A DNA stretch of 8,766 nt, taken from positions 1-8,766 of the forward strand of contig CAZQEZ010000164.1 in NCBI GenBank assembly GCA_964592475.1. Reading direction: 5' to 3'. Under the pieces are notes generated by a model that ran no database searches, was not told the origin of the DNA, and saw only the letters and a program-made list of their open reading frames with translations. Shown here in pieces: positions 1 to 6,455 of the stretch (position 1 is the first letter of the stretch; every line of letters begins with the position of its first letter). The DNA is from CAZQEZ01 sp964592475 (GTDB taxonomy: Bacteria; Bacteroidota; Bacteroidia; Cytophagales; Cyclobacteriaceae). Position numbers and translations under genes: made by a program.

Positions 1-1
1 A

Positions 2-40
2 TGGAAGATCCGAATGATTCATGAAGGTAGATTAATATAA
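2..40 (+). CDS. C-terminal end of an upstream gene (partial)
   Basis: One of the readings entering the window stays open until TAA at 38-40 and gives the tail WKIRMIHEGRLI. The other two + frames close earlier, at 15-17 and 22-24, so this is the longest incoming reading. Twelve residues are too few to identify a family. It overlaps the start of the membrane reading frame that follows at 31. It may be a separate gene end, or it may be the upstream half of the same flippase separated from its last two helices by a one-base frameshift between about 31 and 37. The call rests only on the open reading. Confidence 0.3.
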   Translation, partial: WKIRMIHEGRLI

Positions 41-228
41 TAAAATTTAAAATCCTTATTCCTTATTTAATTATAGCTTTTATTGCTGGTATCCTTATCA
101 GTTATTCTTCAATCAATAATTATCATGGGCTTATTTATAGTTTAAGCAGATATACTATTTTAATCCTTTTAACATTTTTATTATTGAAAAAGGAAATAAT
201 GCAATTTATTAATCGTCTAAATCAATAA
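31..228 (+). pseudogene. Two-helix membrane reading frame, probable 3' end of a broken Wzx-like flippase
   Basis: The frame is open from base 31 (just after stops at 22-24 and 28-30) to TAA at 226-228, about 65 codons. It encodes a hydrophobic stretch (FKILIPYLIIAFIAGILIS), a short polar linker, a second hydrophobic stretch (YTILILLTFLLL) and a basic tail (KKEIMQFINRLNQ). Polysaccharide flippases of the Wzx/MATE type commonly end with two helices and a basic tail like this. There is no ATG, GTG or TTG before the first helix; the only ATG (199) lies in the tail and the only TTG (184) follows the second helix. It is therefore either the end of a flippase interrupted by a frameshift, a remnant, or a small membrane protein using a rare ATT start at 31. 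An intact flippase is otherwise absent from the window, which supports the flippase reading. Confidence 0.4.
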
Positions 229-255
229 ACAAAACATTAAATAATAGTTTTTTAT

Positions 256-765
256 ATGAAAAAGATTATTAAAAAGATTATTAAAAAAATACTTTATCAC
301 TACTTTACATTTTTGGTAAAAAGAAAAGCCTTAGCCGCAGGCAATAAGATAAAAGTTAATCGGTTAACAATTATAAACAAAAACACAATACTTGGGAATA
401 ATGTTTGTTTCAATGGCACAAAAATTTTAGGTCCCGGGAAAGTTACAATTGGTGATAATTATCATTCAGGCCGTGAATGTTATTTTATTACACAGTACCA
501 TAATTATGATTTTGGTAAAAGTATCCCTTATGACAATACTTATATAGTAAAAGATATTATAATAGAAGACAATGTATGGATCGGTTTAAGAGTAATTATT
601 CTTGGGGGTGTTAAAATCGGGGAAGGAGCAATAATACAAGCGGGTAGTGTTGTAGTTTCAGACATTCCAAAATATGCTATAGCCGGAGGTCATCCTGCAA
701 AAATATTTAAATACAGAAACATTGAACATTATGAAAAACTCAAAAAAGAAAAAAAATTCCATTAA
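256..765 (+). CDS. Hexapeptide-repeat (left-handed beta-helix) O-acetyltransferase
   Basis: A 169-residue acyltransferase of the WbbJ/VatD/serine-acetyltransferase-like group, which transfers an acetyl group from acetyl-CoA to a sugar. Imperfect hexapeptide repeats run from about residue 34 to 135 (NKNTILGNNV, GPGKVTIGDN, IIIEDNVWIG, GVKIGEGAIIQAGSVV). The segment ITQYHNYD contains His82, in the usual place of the catalytic histidine, followed by an IPYD segment. The end carries the family signature DIPKYAIAGGHPAKIFKYR (136-154), normally written GGNPAK. The N-terminus is a basic amphipathic KKII repeat that could sit on the inner membrane. ATG 256 is chosen because it directly precedes this stretch; no Shine-Dalgarno is visible. 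It is the first intact gene of the probable operon. The likely substrate is a sugar of the O-unit or its nucleotide precursor, but O- versus N-acetylation cannot be settled from sequence. Confidence 0.88.
   Translation: MKKIIKKIIKKILYHYFTFLVKRKALAAGNKIKVNRLTIINKNTILGNNVCFNGTKILGPGKVTIGDNYHSGRECYFITQYHNYDFGKSIPYDNTYIVKDIIIEDNVWIGLRVIILGGVKIGEGAIIQAGSVVVSDIPKYAIAGGHPAKIFKYRNIEHYEKLKKEKKFH
259..294 (+). repeat. 12-bp tandem repeat at the 5' end of the acetyltransferase gene
   Basis: The unit AAAAAGATTATT occurs exactly at 259-270 and 271-282, and a decayed third copy (AAAAAAATACTT) follows at 283-294. It is in frame and encodes KKII-KKII-KKIL, so gain or loss of a unit would lengthen or shorten a basic amphipathic helix without breaking the gene. 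Confidence 0.75.
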
Positions 766-796
766 CATAATTTGTTATTAAAACATATAGTTTTAT

Positions 797-2179
797 ATGC
801 AACAACAACTTAACAAAGAAACAGTAAAGACTATTGCAAAAACAATATTTTATTGGGAAAACACATATGATCTTTTCTTATTGAATATCAATGGAATTTA
901 TATATGGGAGATTATACGTCTGGAAATTTTCTTTTTAATATGCAGAAAACTAAAAATACTTGATTTCCATCAAGCAAAAGCATCACCAAAAGAATATTTC
1001 AGATATCTTCCTGGTACATTATTTAATAGTTTATTTAAAAATCCCTTATACAATAATAAAAAATGTGAAACATTATTCTTTTTACACCCCAGAAAAGTAA
1101 AAGTTAATAATAAATATGTTGATATTTATTCGAATTATATCATCAATGAAATGAATAGCTCAAATATTGAACTATTTGATAAAAGCTTTAAGGGGAAACA
1201 TTTTGTTTCAGGGACAAATATAAACTTATTGGATGCCCTGGAAACAAAAACCCGGATTAATATTAAACTTAAAAAGAATCATATACCCGAAAAAAATATA
1301 TATGATATTAAAAAGATAGAAGAATTAATTAATGATAGATTTAATTTAAGAATATCTCTTAAATCATTATTTAACAACAAGTTAATTGCTTTTCAAACTA
1401 AATACGCATATTATCTAAAATTGTTGACAAAAAAACAACCGAAAAATATATTTTTAGTGGTGCATTACACAAATGCTGCGCTTATTGCGGCTTGTAAAAA
1501 ATTAAATATTCCTGTAACTGAAATACAGCATGGTACAACCAGCCCATATCATTTGGGTTACAATTTTCCTAACAACTCGGATAAATTATGTTACTTTCCT
1601 GATTATTTTTTTGCTTTTGGGGAATATTGGATAAAAACCATAAACTTTCCGTTAAAGCAGGAATGTATTAAATTAATTGGATTCCCGCATTTATCACATA
1701 GTGTTAAAAAATATAATAATCAAATAAAAAAAGAAAAACAAGTTGTTTTTATTTCTCAAGGGGCAATCGGGAAAAAATTGTTTACAATAGCAGTAAATTT
1801 TGCAAAAAAACACTCAAACTATAATGTAATATTCAAATTACATCCTGGAGAGAAGAATAAAAATTATTACAACAAAATCATATTAAAAAACAGGATTTAC
1901 AATATATCAATTGCACCCAAACATACTGATCTTTATAGTCTGCTTAGTGAATCAAAATATATTGTAGGAATCTATTCAACAGCTTTGTTTGAAGCTTTGC
2001 TATTCAACTGTAACGTTTTTATCGCTCAAATTGAAGGATCAGAATATGTTGAACCATTAGTTAATAATCATTTCGCCCAATCATTCGAAAATGCAAACGA
2101 ATTGGCAAAAAAGATTAAAACCAGCAATAAGCTAAATACAAATTACTCATATTTGTTTTATGATTATGGAAGGCCCTAA
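797..2179 (+). CDS. Divergent GT-B-type glycosyltransferase-like protein
   Basis: A 460-residue soluble protein that looks like a surface-glycan transferase with two Rossmann-like halves. The N-terminal part (about 15-55) has the pattern W-ENTYDLFLL-NGIYIW-IIRLEIF and the middle is weakly recognisable. From about 215 the protein reads as a GT-B core: FLVVHYTNAALIAACKKLNIP, then EIQHGTTSPYHLGY with QHG at 244-246, FAFGEYW (272-278) and LIGFPH (293-298). The C-terminal half has VVFISQG (316-322), FKLHPGEK with HPG at 349-351, and LLSESKYIVG-YSTALFEAL with Ser394-Thr395 and Glu399. The HPG and ST-xxx-E elements recall capsule/CDP-glycerol glycerophosphotransferase and polysialyltransferase-like enzymes, where they help bind a nucleotide donor. 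Donor, acceptor and family number are unknown. It sits 31 bases after the acetyltransferase, and its last 20 bases overlap the next gene. A pure structural or hydrolytic role is less likely. Confidence 0.7.
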   Translation: MQQQLNKETVKTIAKTIFYWENTYDLFLLNINGIYIWEIIRLEIFFLICRKLKILDFHQAKASPKEYFRYLPGTLFNSLFKNPLYNNKKCETLFFLHPRKVKVNNKYVDIYSNYIINEMNSSNIELFDKSFKGKHFVSGTNINLLDALETKTRINIKLKKNHIPEKNIYDIKKIEELINDRFNLRISLKSLFNNKLIAFQTKYAYYLKLLTKKQPKNIFLVVHYTNAALIAACKKLNIPVTEIQHGTTSPYHLGYNFPNNSDKLCYFPDYFFAFGEYWIKTINFPLKQECIKLIGFPHLSHSVKKYNNQIKKEKQVVFISQGAIGKKLFTIAVNFAKKHSNYNVIFKLHPGEKNKNYYNKIILKNRIYNISIAPKHTDLYSLLSESKYIVGIYSTALFEALLFNCNVFIAQIEGSEYVEPLVNNHFAQSFENANELAKKIKTSNKLNTNYSYLFYDYGRP

Positions 2180-3488
2180 AATATATATAAAAAAAGACCA
2201 TCTATTTATACTAATCATACAAACATTTATGATTTCAGTATTTGCAAGAACAAATATACATTTTGGTTACACTTTTATTTCTTTGCAAAATGTTCTTATT
2301 TTGCTGTTTACCCCTATTTTGATAATCTATTTATTTAAAAAGTTTCCATATGTTTTCCAGATCAAACTTTTTTTAATAATGCTATATTTTTTAACAATTA
2401 CATTTTACATAATTGCTTATTTTAGAGACATTGAACAGATTAAAGATTATTTTTATTCTTTTTCATTTATTTCAATTTTTGTGCTATTTGCTTATGGTTT
2501 TCAATATTACAGAATACATCTTTGGAAAGCATTATATAATGTCCTCTTTATTATTTTCATAGCTTTGGCAGTTATTGTAATTTATGAAATCACTACATTA
2601 AACCATCTGCCTTTTTCAAGGGGAAATTTATCGTTAGGAGAAAATCTTTCCGCAAAATATAAATATATACCTACAGCTACGTTTTATAATGCAAATGATT
2701 TAGCAGCACATGTTATTTTATTTTTCCCCCTTTTGTTTATTTCCTCATATTTTTATGGATCAATTAAACAAAGGTTTATTATAATAGCATCCACTATAAT
2801 ATTGCTATTGGGGCCTATGTCAAGAAGTGCTTTTGCTGCATTTCTATTGTTCCCTCTCTTGTTATATTTTATTAAAGGTAAATATATCCGATTTATTTCA
2901 TTATTATTACTTTTCGTAGGTATCTTTTTCTTTTTGCGCAGTTTAGACTTAAATCCTGTTAAAAATACAGGGACACTTACAATTTCTTATAATCGGATCG
3001 TTTCATTTATTAATATTGATGAGAGTATTGAATCTGGAGGATCAGTATCAAGTCGTTTGGATGTCTACAGAAATCTTTTTAATAGTTTAGATGATTTTTT
3101 TTTACAAGGAAAAGGTTTTCAGGCAGAGAATTTGATTTATGAACAAAAGGCCAATGATCAGAAAGCCAATCACCCTCATTCATTAATTGTTGAACTAATT
3201 ATAAATTTTGGTATATTGGGGTCAATTCCTTTCTTTCTTATTTTACTAATTCCTTTTTTTTATGCTCTTATAAATTTTAATAAAAATTGGATTAACCGAT
3301 ATGCTCTAGTACAAATATTATATATTATTCTATTTATCCATATCCCGGCATCAGTTATGAGATATCCTGCTTTATGGATCGCCTTATCAATAATTTATTG
3401 TTTTCTTTTTTTAGAAAAAAAGCATCTTATTCAGTCCCATAATATAATAAATTCTGAATATTCTATTCGATTAATTAATAAATCCTAA
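2160..3488 (+). CDS. Wzy-type O-antigen polymerase / O-antigen ligase family membrane protein
   Basis: A 442-residue polytopic inner-membrane protein with roughly twelve hydrophobic segments and one larger extracytoplasmic loop (about 260-340). It carries the usual marks of the O-antigen ligase/polymerase superfamily: FYNANDLAAH (175-184, the N-N/D-A element), SRSAF (221-225), SSRLDVYRN before GKGF (297-320), and the hallmark NHPHSLIVELIINFGILG (337-354). Such proteins join lipid-linked glycans in the periplasm, either polymerising repeat units (Wzy) or attaching chains to an acceptor (WaaL). Its place among glycosyltransferases, with a Wzz-like gene in the same locus, favours Wzy, but sequence alone does not separate the two. 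ATG 2160 overlaps the upstream gene by 20 bases; ATG 2166 is an equally possible start in the same frame. A run of nine T at 3095-3103 lies in the coding region. Confidence 0.82.
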   Translation: MIMEGPKIYIKKDHLFILIIQTFMISVFARTNIHFGYTFISLQNVLILLFTPILIIYLFKKFPYVFQIKLFLIMLYFLTITFYIIAYFRDIEQIKDYFYSFSFISIFVLFAYGFQYYRIHLWKALYNVLFIIFIALAVIVIYEITTLNHLPFSRGNLSLGENLSAKYKYIPTATFYNANDLAAHVILFFPLLFISSYFYGSIKQRFIIIASTIILLLGPMSRSAFAAFLLFPLLLYFIKGKYIRFISLLLLFVGIFFFLRSLDLNPVKNTGTLTISYNRIVSFINIDESIESGGSVSSRLDVYRNLFNSLDDFFLQGKGFQAENLIYEQKANDQKANHPHSLIVELIINFGILGSIPFFLILLIPFFYALINFNKNWINRYALVQILYIILFIHIPASVMRYPALWIALSIIYCFLFLEKKHLIQSHNIINSEYSIRLINKS

Positions 3489-3501
3489 TTATGCGTCATA
3501 G

Positions 3502-3521
3502 TTAATCTATAAATAGATTAA
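3502..3521. repeat. Short perfect palindrome upstream of the GT4 gene
   Basis: Arms TTAATCTAT (3502-3510) and ATAGATTAA (3513-3521) are exact inverted repeats around a two-base AA centre, in the 50-base gap between the Wzy-like gene and the GT4 gene. No T-tract follows on the + strand, so it does not look like an intrinsic terminator. It could be an operator-like site or a weak AU hairpin that affects the downstream start. In DNA this AT-rich a chance palindrome is a real possibility. Confidence 0.5.
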
Positions 3522-3538
3522 AAGTAATTATTTGTAAC

Positions 3539-4657
3539 ATGAAAATACTTCATATTAATAGTGAATATGCTACGAATAGGCTATATAAGAACCTGGTTGA
3601 GGGTTTAAACCAAAAACAGGTATCACAAGTAGTTTATTCTACTATAAAGGCCAAAAATCAATATGGTAATAACAGGCTTAATTTAAAAAATGTGAGCTTC
3701 GTGTATTCAAAAGTTTTGAAAAAATATCATCGCCCTTTGTATTTTCAAAAAATTAAATATCTTTTATCAGATATAACTGAAAAAACATCTTTAACTGACA
3801 TTACTATTATTCATGCCCATAAATTATTTAGTGATGGAGGAGTTGCATATCGAATTTTTAAAAAATACAACATCCCTTATATTGTTGCCGTCAGAAATAC
3901 AGATATTAATGTCTTTATGCGATATATGAAACATTTAAAGCCTCTTGGGTCCAAAATTCTAGCGTCCGCTTCCCAGATTATATTACTAACTCCAGCATAC
4001 AAAAAATTATTAGAAACTAATTATCCCCATTCATTTAGGAAATGGAGTCATAAAATTATGATTATCCCAAACGGTATTGATCAATTTTGGTTTCAAAATT
4101 CAGAAAAATGTGATAAAAAGCCTCATTATCCTCTACGTCTTCTGTTTTGTGGCAATTTCACCAAGAATAAAAATATTGAGATATTGTTTGATGTAGTTAA
4201 TTATGTGAAAAATGAAGCAATTAAACTTAGAATTGTTGGAGGAAATGGAAATAATGAAGATAAAGTTAAAGAAATGGCCAAAAATAACGCACAGTTTACT
4301 GAGTTATTTCCCTGGGCAGATAAAAATACATTATTAACTCATTATCGGGAATCTGATATATTTATAATGCCGTCTTTTAGAGAAACATTTGGTTTGGTCT
4401 TTGTTGAGGCCATGTCTCAAGGATTACCAGTTATCTATTCAAAAGGACAAGGTATTGATGGCTATTTTAAACAAGGAGAAATTGGTTATGCTGTCAATCC
4501 AAATGATACAGATGAGATTATTAATGCAATAAGGTCTATTAAAAATAACTATAAGGAGATTTCGTTTAATTGTAAAACTAACGTAGATTTTTTTGATTGG
4601 GAAAACATTAGTAAACAATATTTTAAAATATATACAAATATATGTCAGGAAATATAA
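3539..4657 (+). CDS. GT4-family (GT-B fold) glycosyltransferase
   Basis: A 372-residue retaining glycosyltransferase of the GT4 type, expected to work on the cytoplasmic face of the inner membrane, adding a sugar from a nucleotide donor to the lipid-linked repeat unit. The N-terminal acceptor domain begins MKILHINSEYA and includes IIHAHKLFSDGGVAY (90-104). The hinge IIPNGID is at 175-181, and the donor domain starts at LLFCGNFTKNKNIEILFDVV (201-220). The diagnostic EX7E element lies in PSFRETFGLVFVEAMSQGLPVI, with Glu282 and Glu290. The length is normal for the family and no piece is missing. ATG 3539 directly precedes the expected beta strand and has no Shine-Dalgarno. The last 16 bases overlap the next gene, so the two are probably cotranscribed. 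The sugar specificity cannot be read from the sequence. Confidence 0.92.
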   Translation: MKILHINSEYATNRLYKNLVEGLNQKQVSQVVYSTIKAKNQYGNNRLNLKNVSFVYSKVLKKYHRPLYFQKIKYLLSDITEKTSLTDITIIHAHKLFSDGGVAYRIFKKYNIPYIVAVRNTDINVFMRYMKHLKPLGSKILASASQIILLTPAYKKLLETNYPHSFRKWSHKIMIIPNGIDQFWFQNSEKCDKKPHYPLRLLFCGNFTKNKNIEILFDVVNYVKNEAIKLRIVGGNGNNEDKVKEMAKNNAQFTELFPWADKNTLLTHYRESDIFIMPSFRETFGLVFVEAMSQGLPVIYSKGQGIDGYFKQGEIGYAVNPNDTDEIINAIRSIKNNYKEISFNCKTNVDFFDWENISKQYFKIYTNICQEI

Positions 4658-5469
4658 AATGGCGAGTGTATCAACATATTATTGTTCCGGATATTCCTCC
4701 CCATCCGCAAAACAATATTACATATGATGACGCAAAAAATGCATTAAAAAAATATAAACAATTTTTAGTAAGATGGTCAACGAATTGGGATCAACAAGCA
4801 AAATCAGAATGGTGGTATGTTATTAAGGATGAATTTGATGGATTAAAGGAATTGAAATCGAAAATGCGTAATCAAGTAAGGAAGGGCCTTAAAAATAGCA
4901 ATTCCAAATTAATTTGTAAAGAGGATTTATTAAAATATGGGTATGATATATATACTAAAGCATTATCATCATATAATACATATTTAAACACTTTGACAAG
5001 AGAAAATTATATTAAAAAAATTCAATTGTTGGATACCAATGCTTATGATTTTTGGGGGGTGTTTTGCAAAAAAACAGATAAGCTTATTGCTTATGCCCAA
5101 AATAAAAAATATTATGATTGTGTTGAGTATAGCGTAATAAAACTCGATCCTGATTATTTGAAATTGTATCCTTCATATGCTTTGATTTATACTATGAATG
5201 AGTACTATTTATCACAAAGTAAAATAAATTATGTATATGATGGTGCTCGAAGCATTGGGCATTCGACAAATATTCAGGATTTTTTAATATCGAAATTTAA
5301 TTTCAGGAAATGTTATTGTAAACTGAATATAATATATTCAGCCAAAATGCAAATGTTCATTTTATTATTATATCCTATTCGAAAAATGTTTTATAAGTTT
5401 TCATGTAAATTATTTAAAAAGATTGCTGTTTTGATGAAACAAGAAGAAATTAGAAGGAGCTATAAATGA
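4642..5469 (+). CDS. GNAT/FemAB-like acyltransferase, function unassigned
   Basis: A 275-residue protein with the look of the FemAB/GNAT fold group, whose members move acyl or aminoacyl groups onto amines. Visible elements are a basic stretch KSKMRNQVRKGLKNS (72-86), like the S-K-R-Q-V-RKG helix of FemAB-like proteins; DFWGVFCKKTDKLIAYA (136-152), a typical beta-hairpin of GNAT cores; LYPSYALIYTMNEYY (175-189); and YVYDGARSIGHSTNIQDFLISKFNFRK (197-223), whose DGAR and N-Q-FL-KF pattern resembles the acceptor side of the fold. The C-terminal 40 residues are hydrophobic and basic and may touch the membrane. It is shorter than true FemX/FemA ligases. ATG 4642 lies inside the end of the GT4 gene, and the stop overlaps the sulfotransferase start by ATGA, so it is probably cotranslated with its neighbours. 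A role in N-acylating an amino sugar of the repeat is inferred from context only. Confidence 0.6.
   Translation: MSGNIKWRVYQHIIVPDIPPHPQNNITYDDAKNALKKYKQFLVRWSTNWDQQAKSEWWYVIKDEFDGLKELKSKMRNQVRKGLKNSNSKLICKEDLLKYGYDIYTKALSSYNTYLNTLTRENYIKKIQLLDTNAYDFWGVFCKKTDKLIAYAQNKKYYDCVEYSVIKLDPDYLKLYPSYALIYTMNEYYLSQSKINYVYDGARSIGHSTNIQDFLISKFNFRKCYCKLNIIYSAKMQMFILLLYPIRKMFYKFSCKLFKKIAVLMKQEEIRRSYK
5452..5459 (+). promoter_or_regulatory. Strong Shine-Dalgarno site for the sulfotransferase gene
   Basis: AGAAGGAG lies six bases before ATG 5466, inside the end of the preceding gene. It stands out because the other + strand genes here start after A/T-only leaders without such a site, as is usual in Bacteroidota. 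Together with the ATGA overlap it suggests deliberate translational coupling or boosted initiation. Confidence 0.6.
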
Positions 5470-6443
5470 AAACAATCAATTCAAGAAAAAGTTTATTTGT
5501 AAATATTGGTAGAGTATATCAAAGCGTTTCTCCAACGATTCGTTTTTTCGATTATATTCCTTTTTTACTGAATAATAACAAAACAAACAATCAACCAAAT
5601 ATATTCTTGTTGGCACCCCCTAGAAGTGGTTCTACCTTGACATACCAATTGTTGATATCAGGAATCAAAAATATTCATTTGACCAATCTTTGGAATATTT
5701 TGTTTGCAACACCATACATTGGTGGATTAATTAATGGAAAAGTATTAAATGAAGATTACATAAGTGCGTTTTCTTCTAACAAAGGGTTTGTTCCTGGATT
5801 AAAGGGTGAAGCAGAAGGTTTGAAATTCTGGTCATATTGGGCAGGACAAACTATAAATGAAACAAGCAATGTAGATAAAAAAAGGCTTGAATATTTGGTG
5901 CAAACCATTGAAAAGCTTAAACAGAAATTCCAGAAACCATTCATTAGTGGATATTTGGGGCATGTTTTAGCTATTGAACAATTAAAAAAACAATTTGGTA
6001 ATATTTTGTTCATTCATCTTAAGCGAGACATAAAAACAAATGCATATTCTTTATTACGTTTGTCGCCAAAACAAATGTTTTCTATCAGAACAAAAAATAT
6101 AAATCCTCTTATGCAAAATCGATATTTACAGATTGCAAAACAAATCGTCTCCATCCATGAATATATCTATCAACATTATGATACAAATTTTTATAGTATT
6201 ACATATAAAGACATTTGTGATAACCCCAAAAAATTTCTTACCAATTTTAAGGATTTTGCCGAAAGACATCAATTCAACATACATTTAAACAATCTTAATC
6301 AGATACCTGATAGATTCACGATAAGTACGATAGAAAATTTTGAAAATCACGAATCTGAAGAATTTAATAATATTTTAAAAAAAGAAATAAAAAATTCATC
6401 TATACAGGATATTATAAAAGACATTTCGAAAGATTTATTTTAA
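5466..6443 (+). CDS. PAPS-dependent sulfotransferase family protein
   Basis: A 325-residue protein of the sulfotransferase superfamily (Sulfotransfer_3-like), which transfers sulfate from 3'-phosphoadenosine-5'-phosphosulfate (PAPS) to a hydroxyl or amine. The 5'-phosphosulfate loop is NIFLLAPPRSGSTLTYQLL (45-63), with Arg53, Ser54, Gly55, Ser56 and Thr57. The 3'-phosphate element is LFIHLKRDIKTNAYSLLR (181-198), with Arg187 and Ser195 spaced eight apart as in classical sulfotransferases. A YKDICDNPKKFLTNFKDFA stretch (247-265) matches the usual Y-E/D-L-x-x-P helix. No signal peptide or membrane segment is seen, so it would act in the cytoplasm on a lipid-linked or nucleotide-linked sugar. 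Its neighbours make a glycan the likely acceptor. The PAPS-making genes are not in the window. ATG 5466 overlaps the preceding stop by four bases and has a strong Shine-Dalgarno. Confidence 0.85.
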   Translation: MKTINSRKSLFVNIGRVYQSVSPTIRFFDYIPFLLNNNKTNNQPNIFLLAPPRSGSTLTYQLLISGIKNIHLTNLWNILFATPYIGGLINGKVLNEDYISAFSSNKGFVPGLKGEAEGLKFWSYWAGQTINETSNVDKKRLEYLVQTIEKLKQKFQKPFISGYLGHVLAIEQLKKQFGNILFIHLKRDIKTNAYSLLRLSPKQMFSIRTKNINPLMQNRYLQIAKQIVSIHEYIYQHYDTNFYSITYKDICDNPKKFLTNFKDFAERHQFNIHLNNLNQIPDRFTISTIENFENHESEEFNNILKKEIKNSSIQDIIKDISKDLF

Positions 6444-6455
6444 AGACATATAAAA

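Noticed and set aside
1..24. ATG at base 1 giving an eight-codon frame (MEDPNDS)
   Set aside because: The window boundary is arbitrary and the frame stops at 22-24; there is nothing to suggest a real start.
5054..5059. Run of six G in the FemAB-like gene as a phase-variation tract
   Set aside because: Six bases is short for slippage, and it encodes the in-frame Trp-Gly-Val of a plausible beta strand.
5756..6013. 85-codon open frame on the - strand
   Set aside because: It lies wholly inside the sulfotransferase gene, whose motifs support the + strand reading, and its product shows no recognisable domain.
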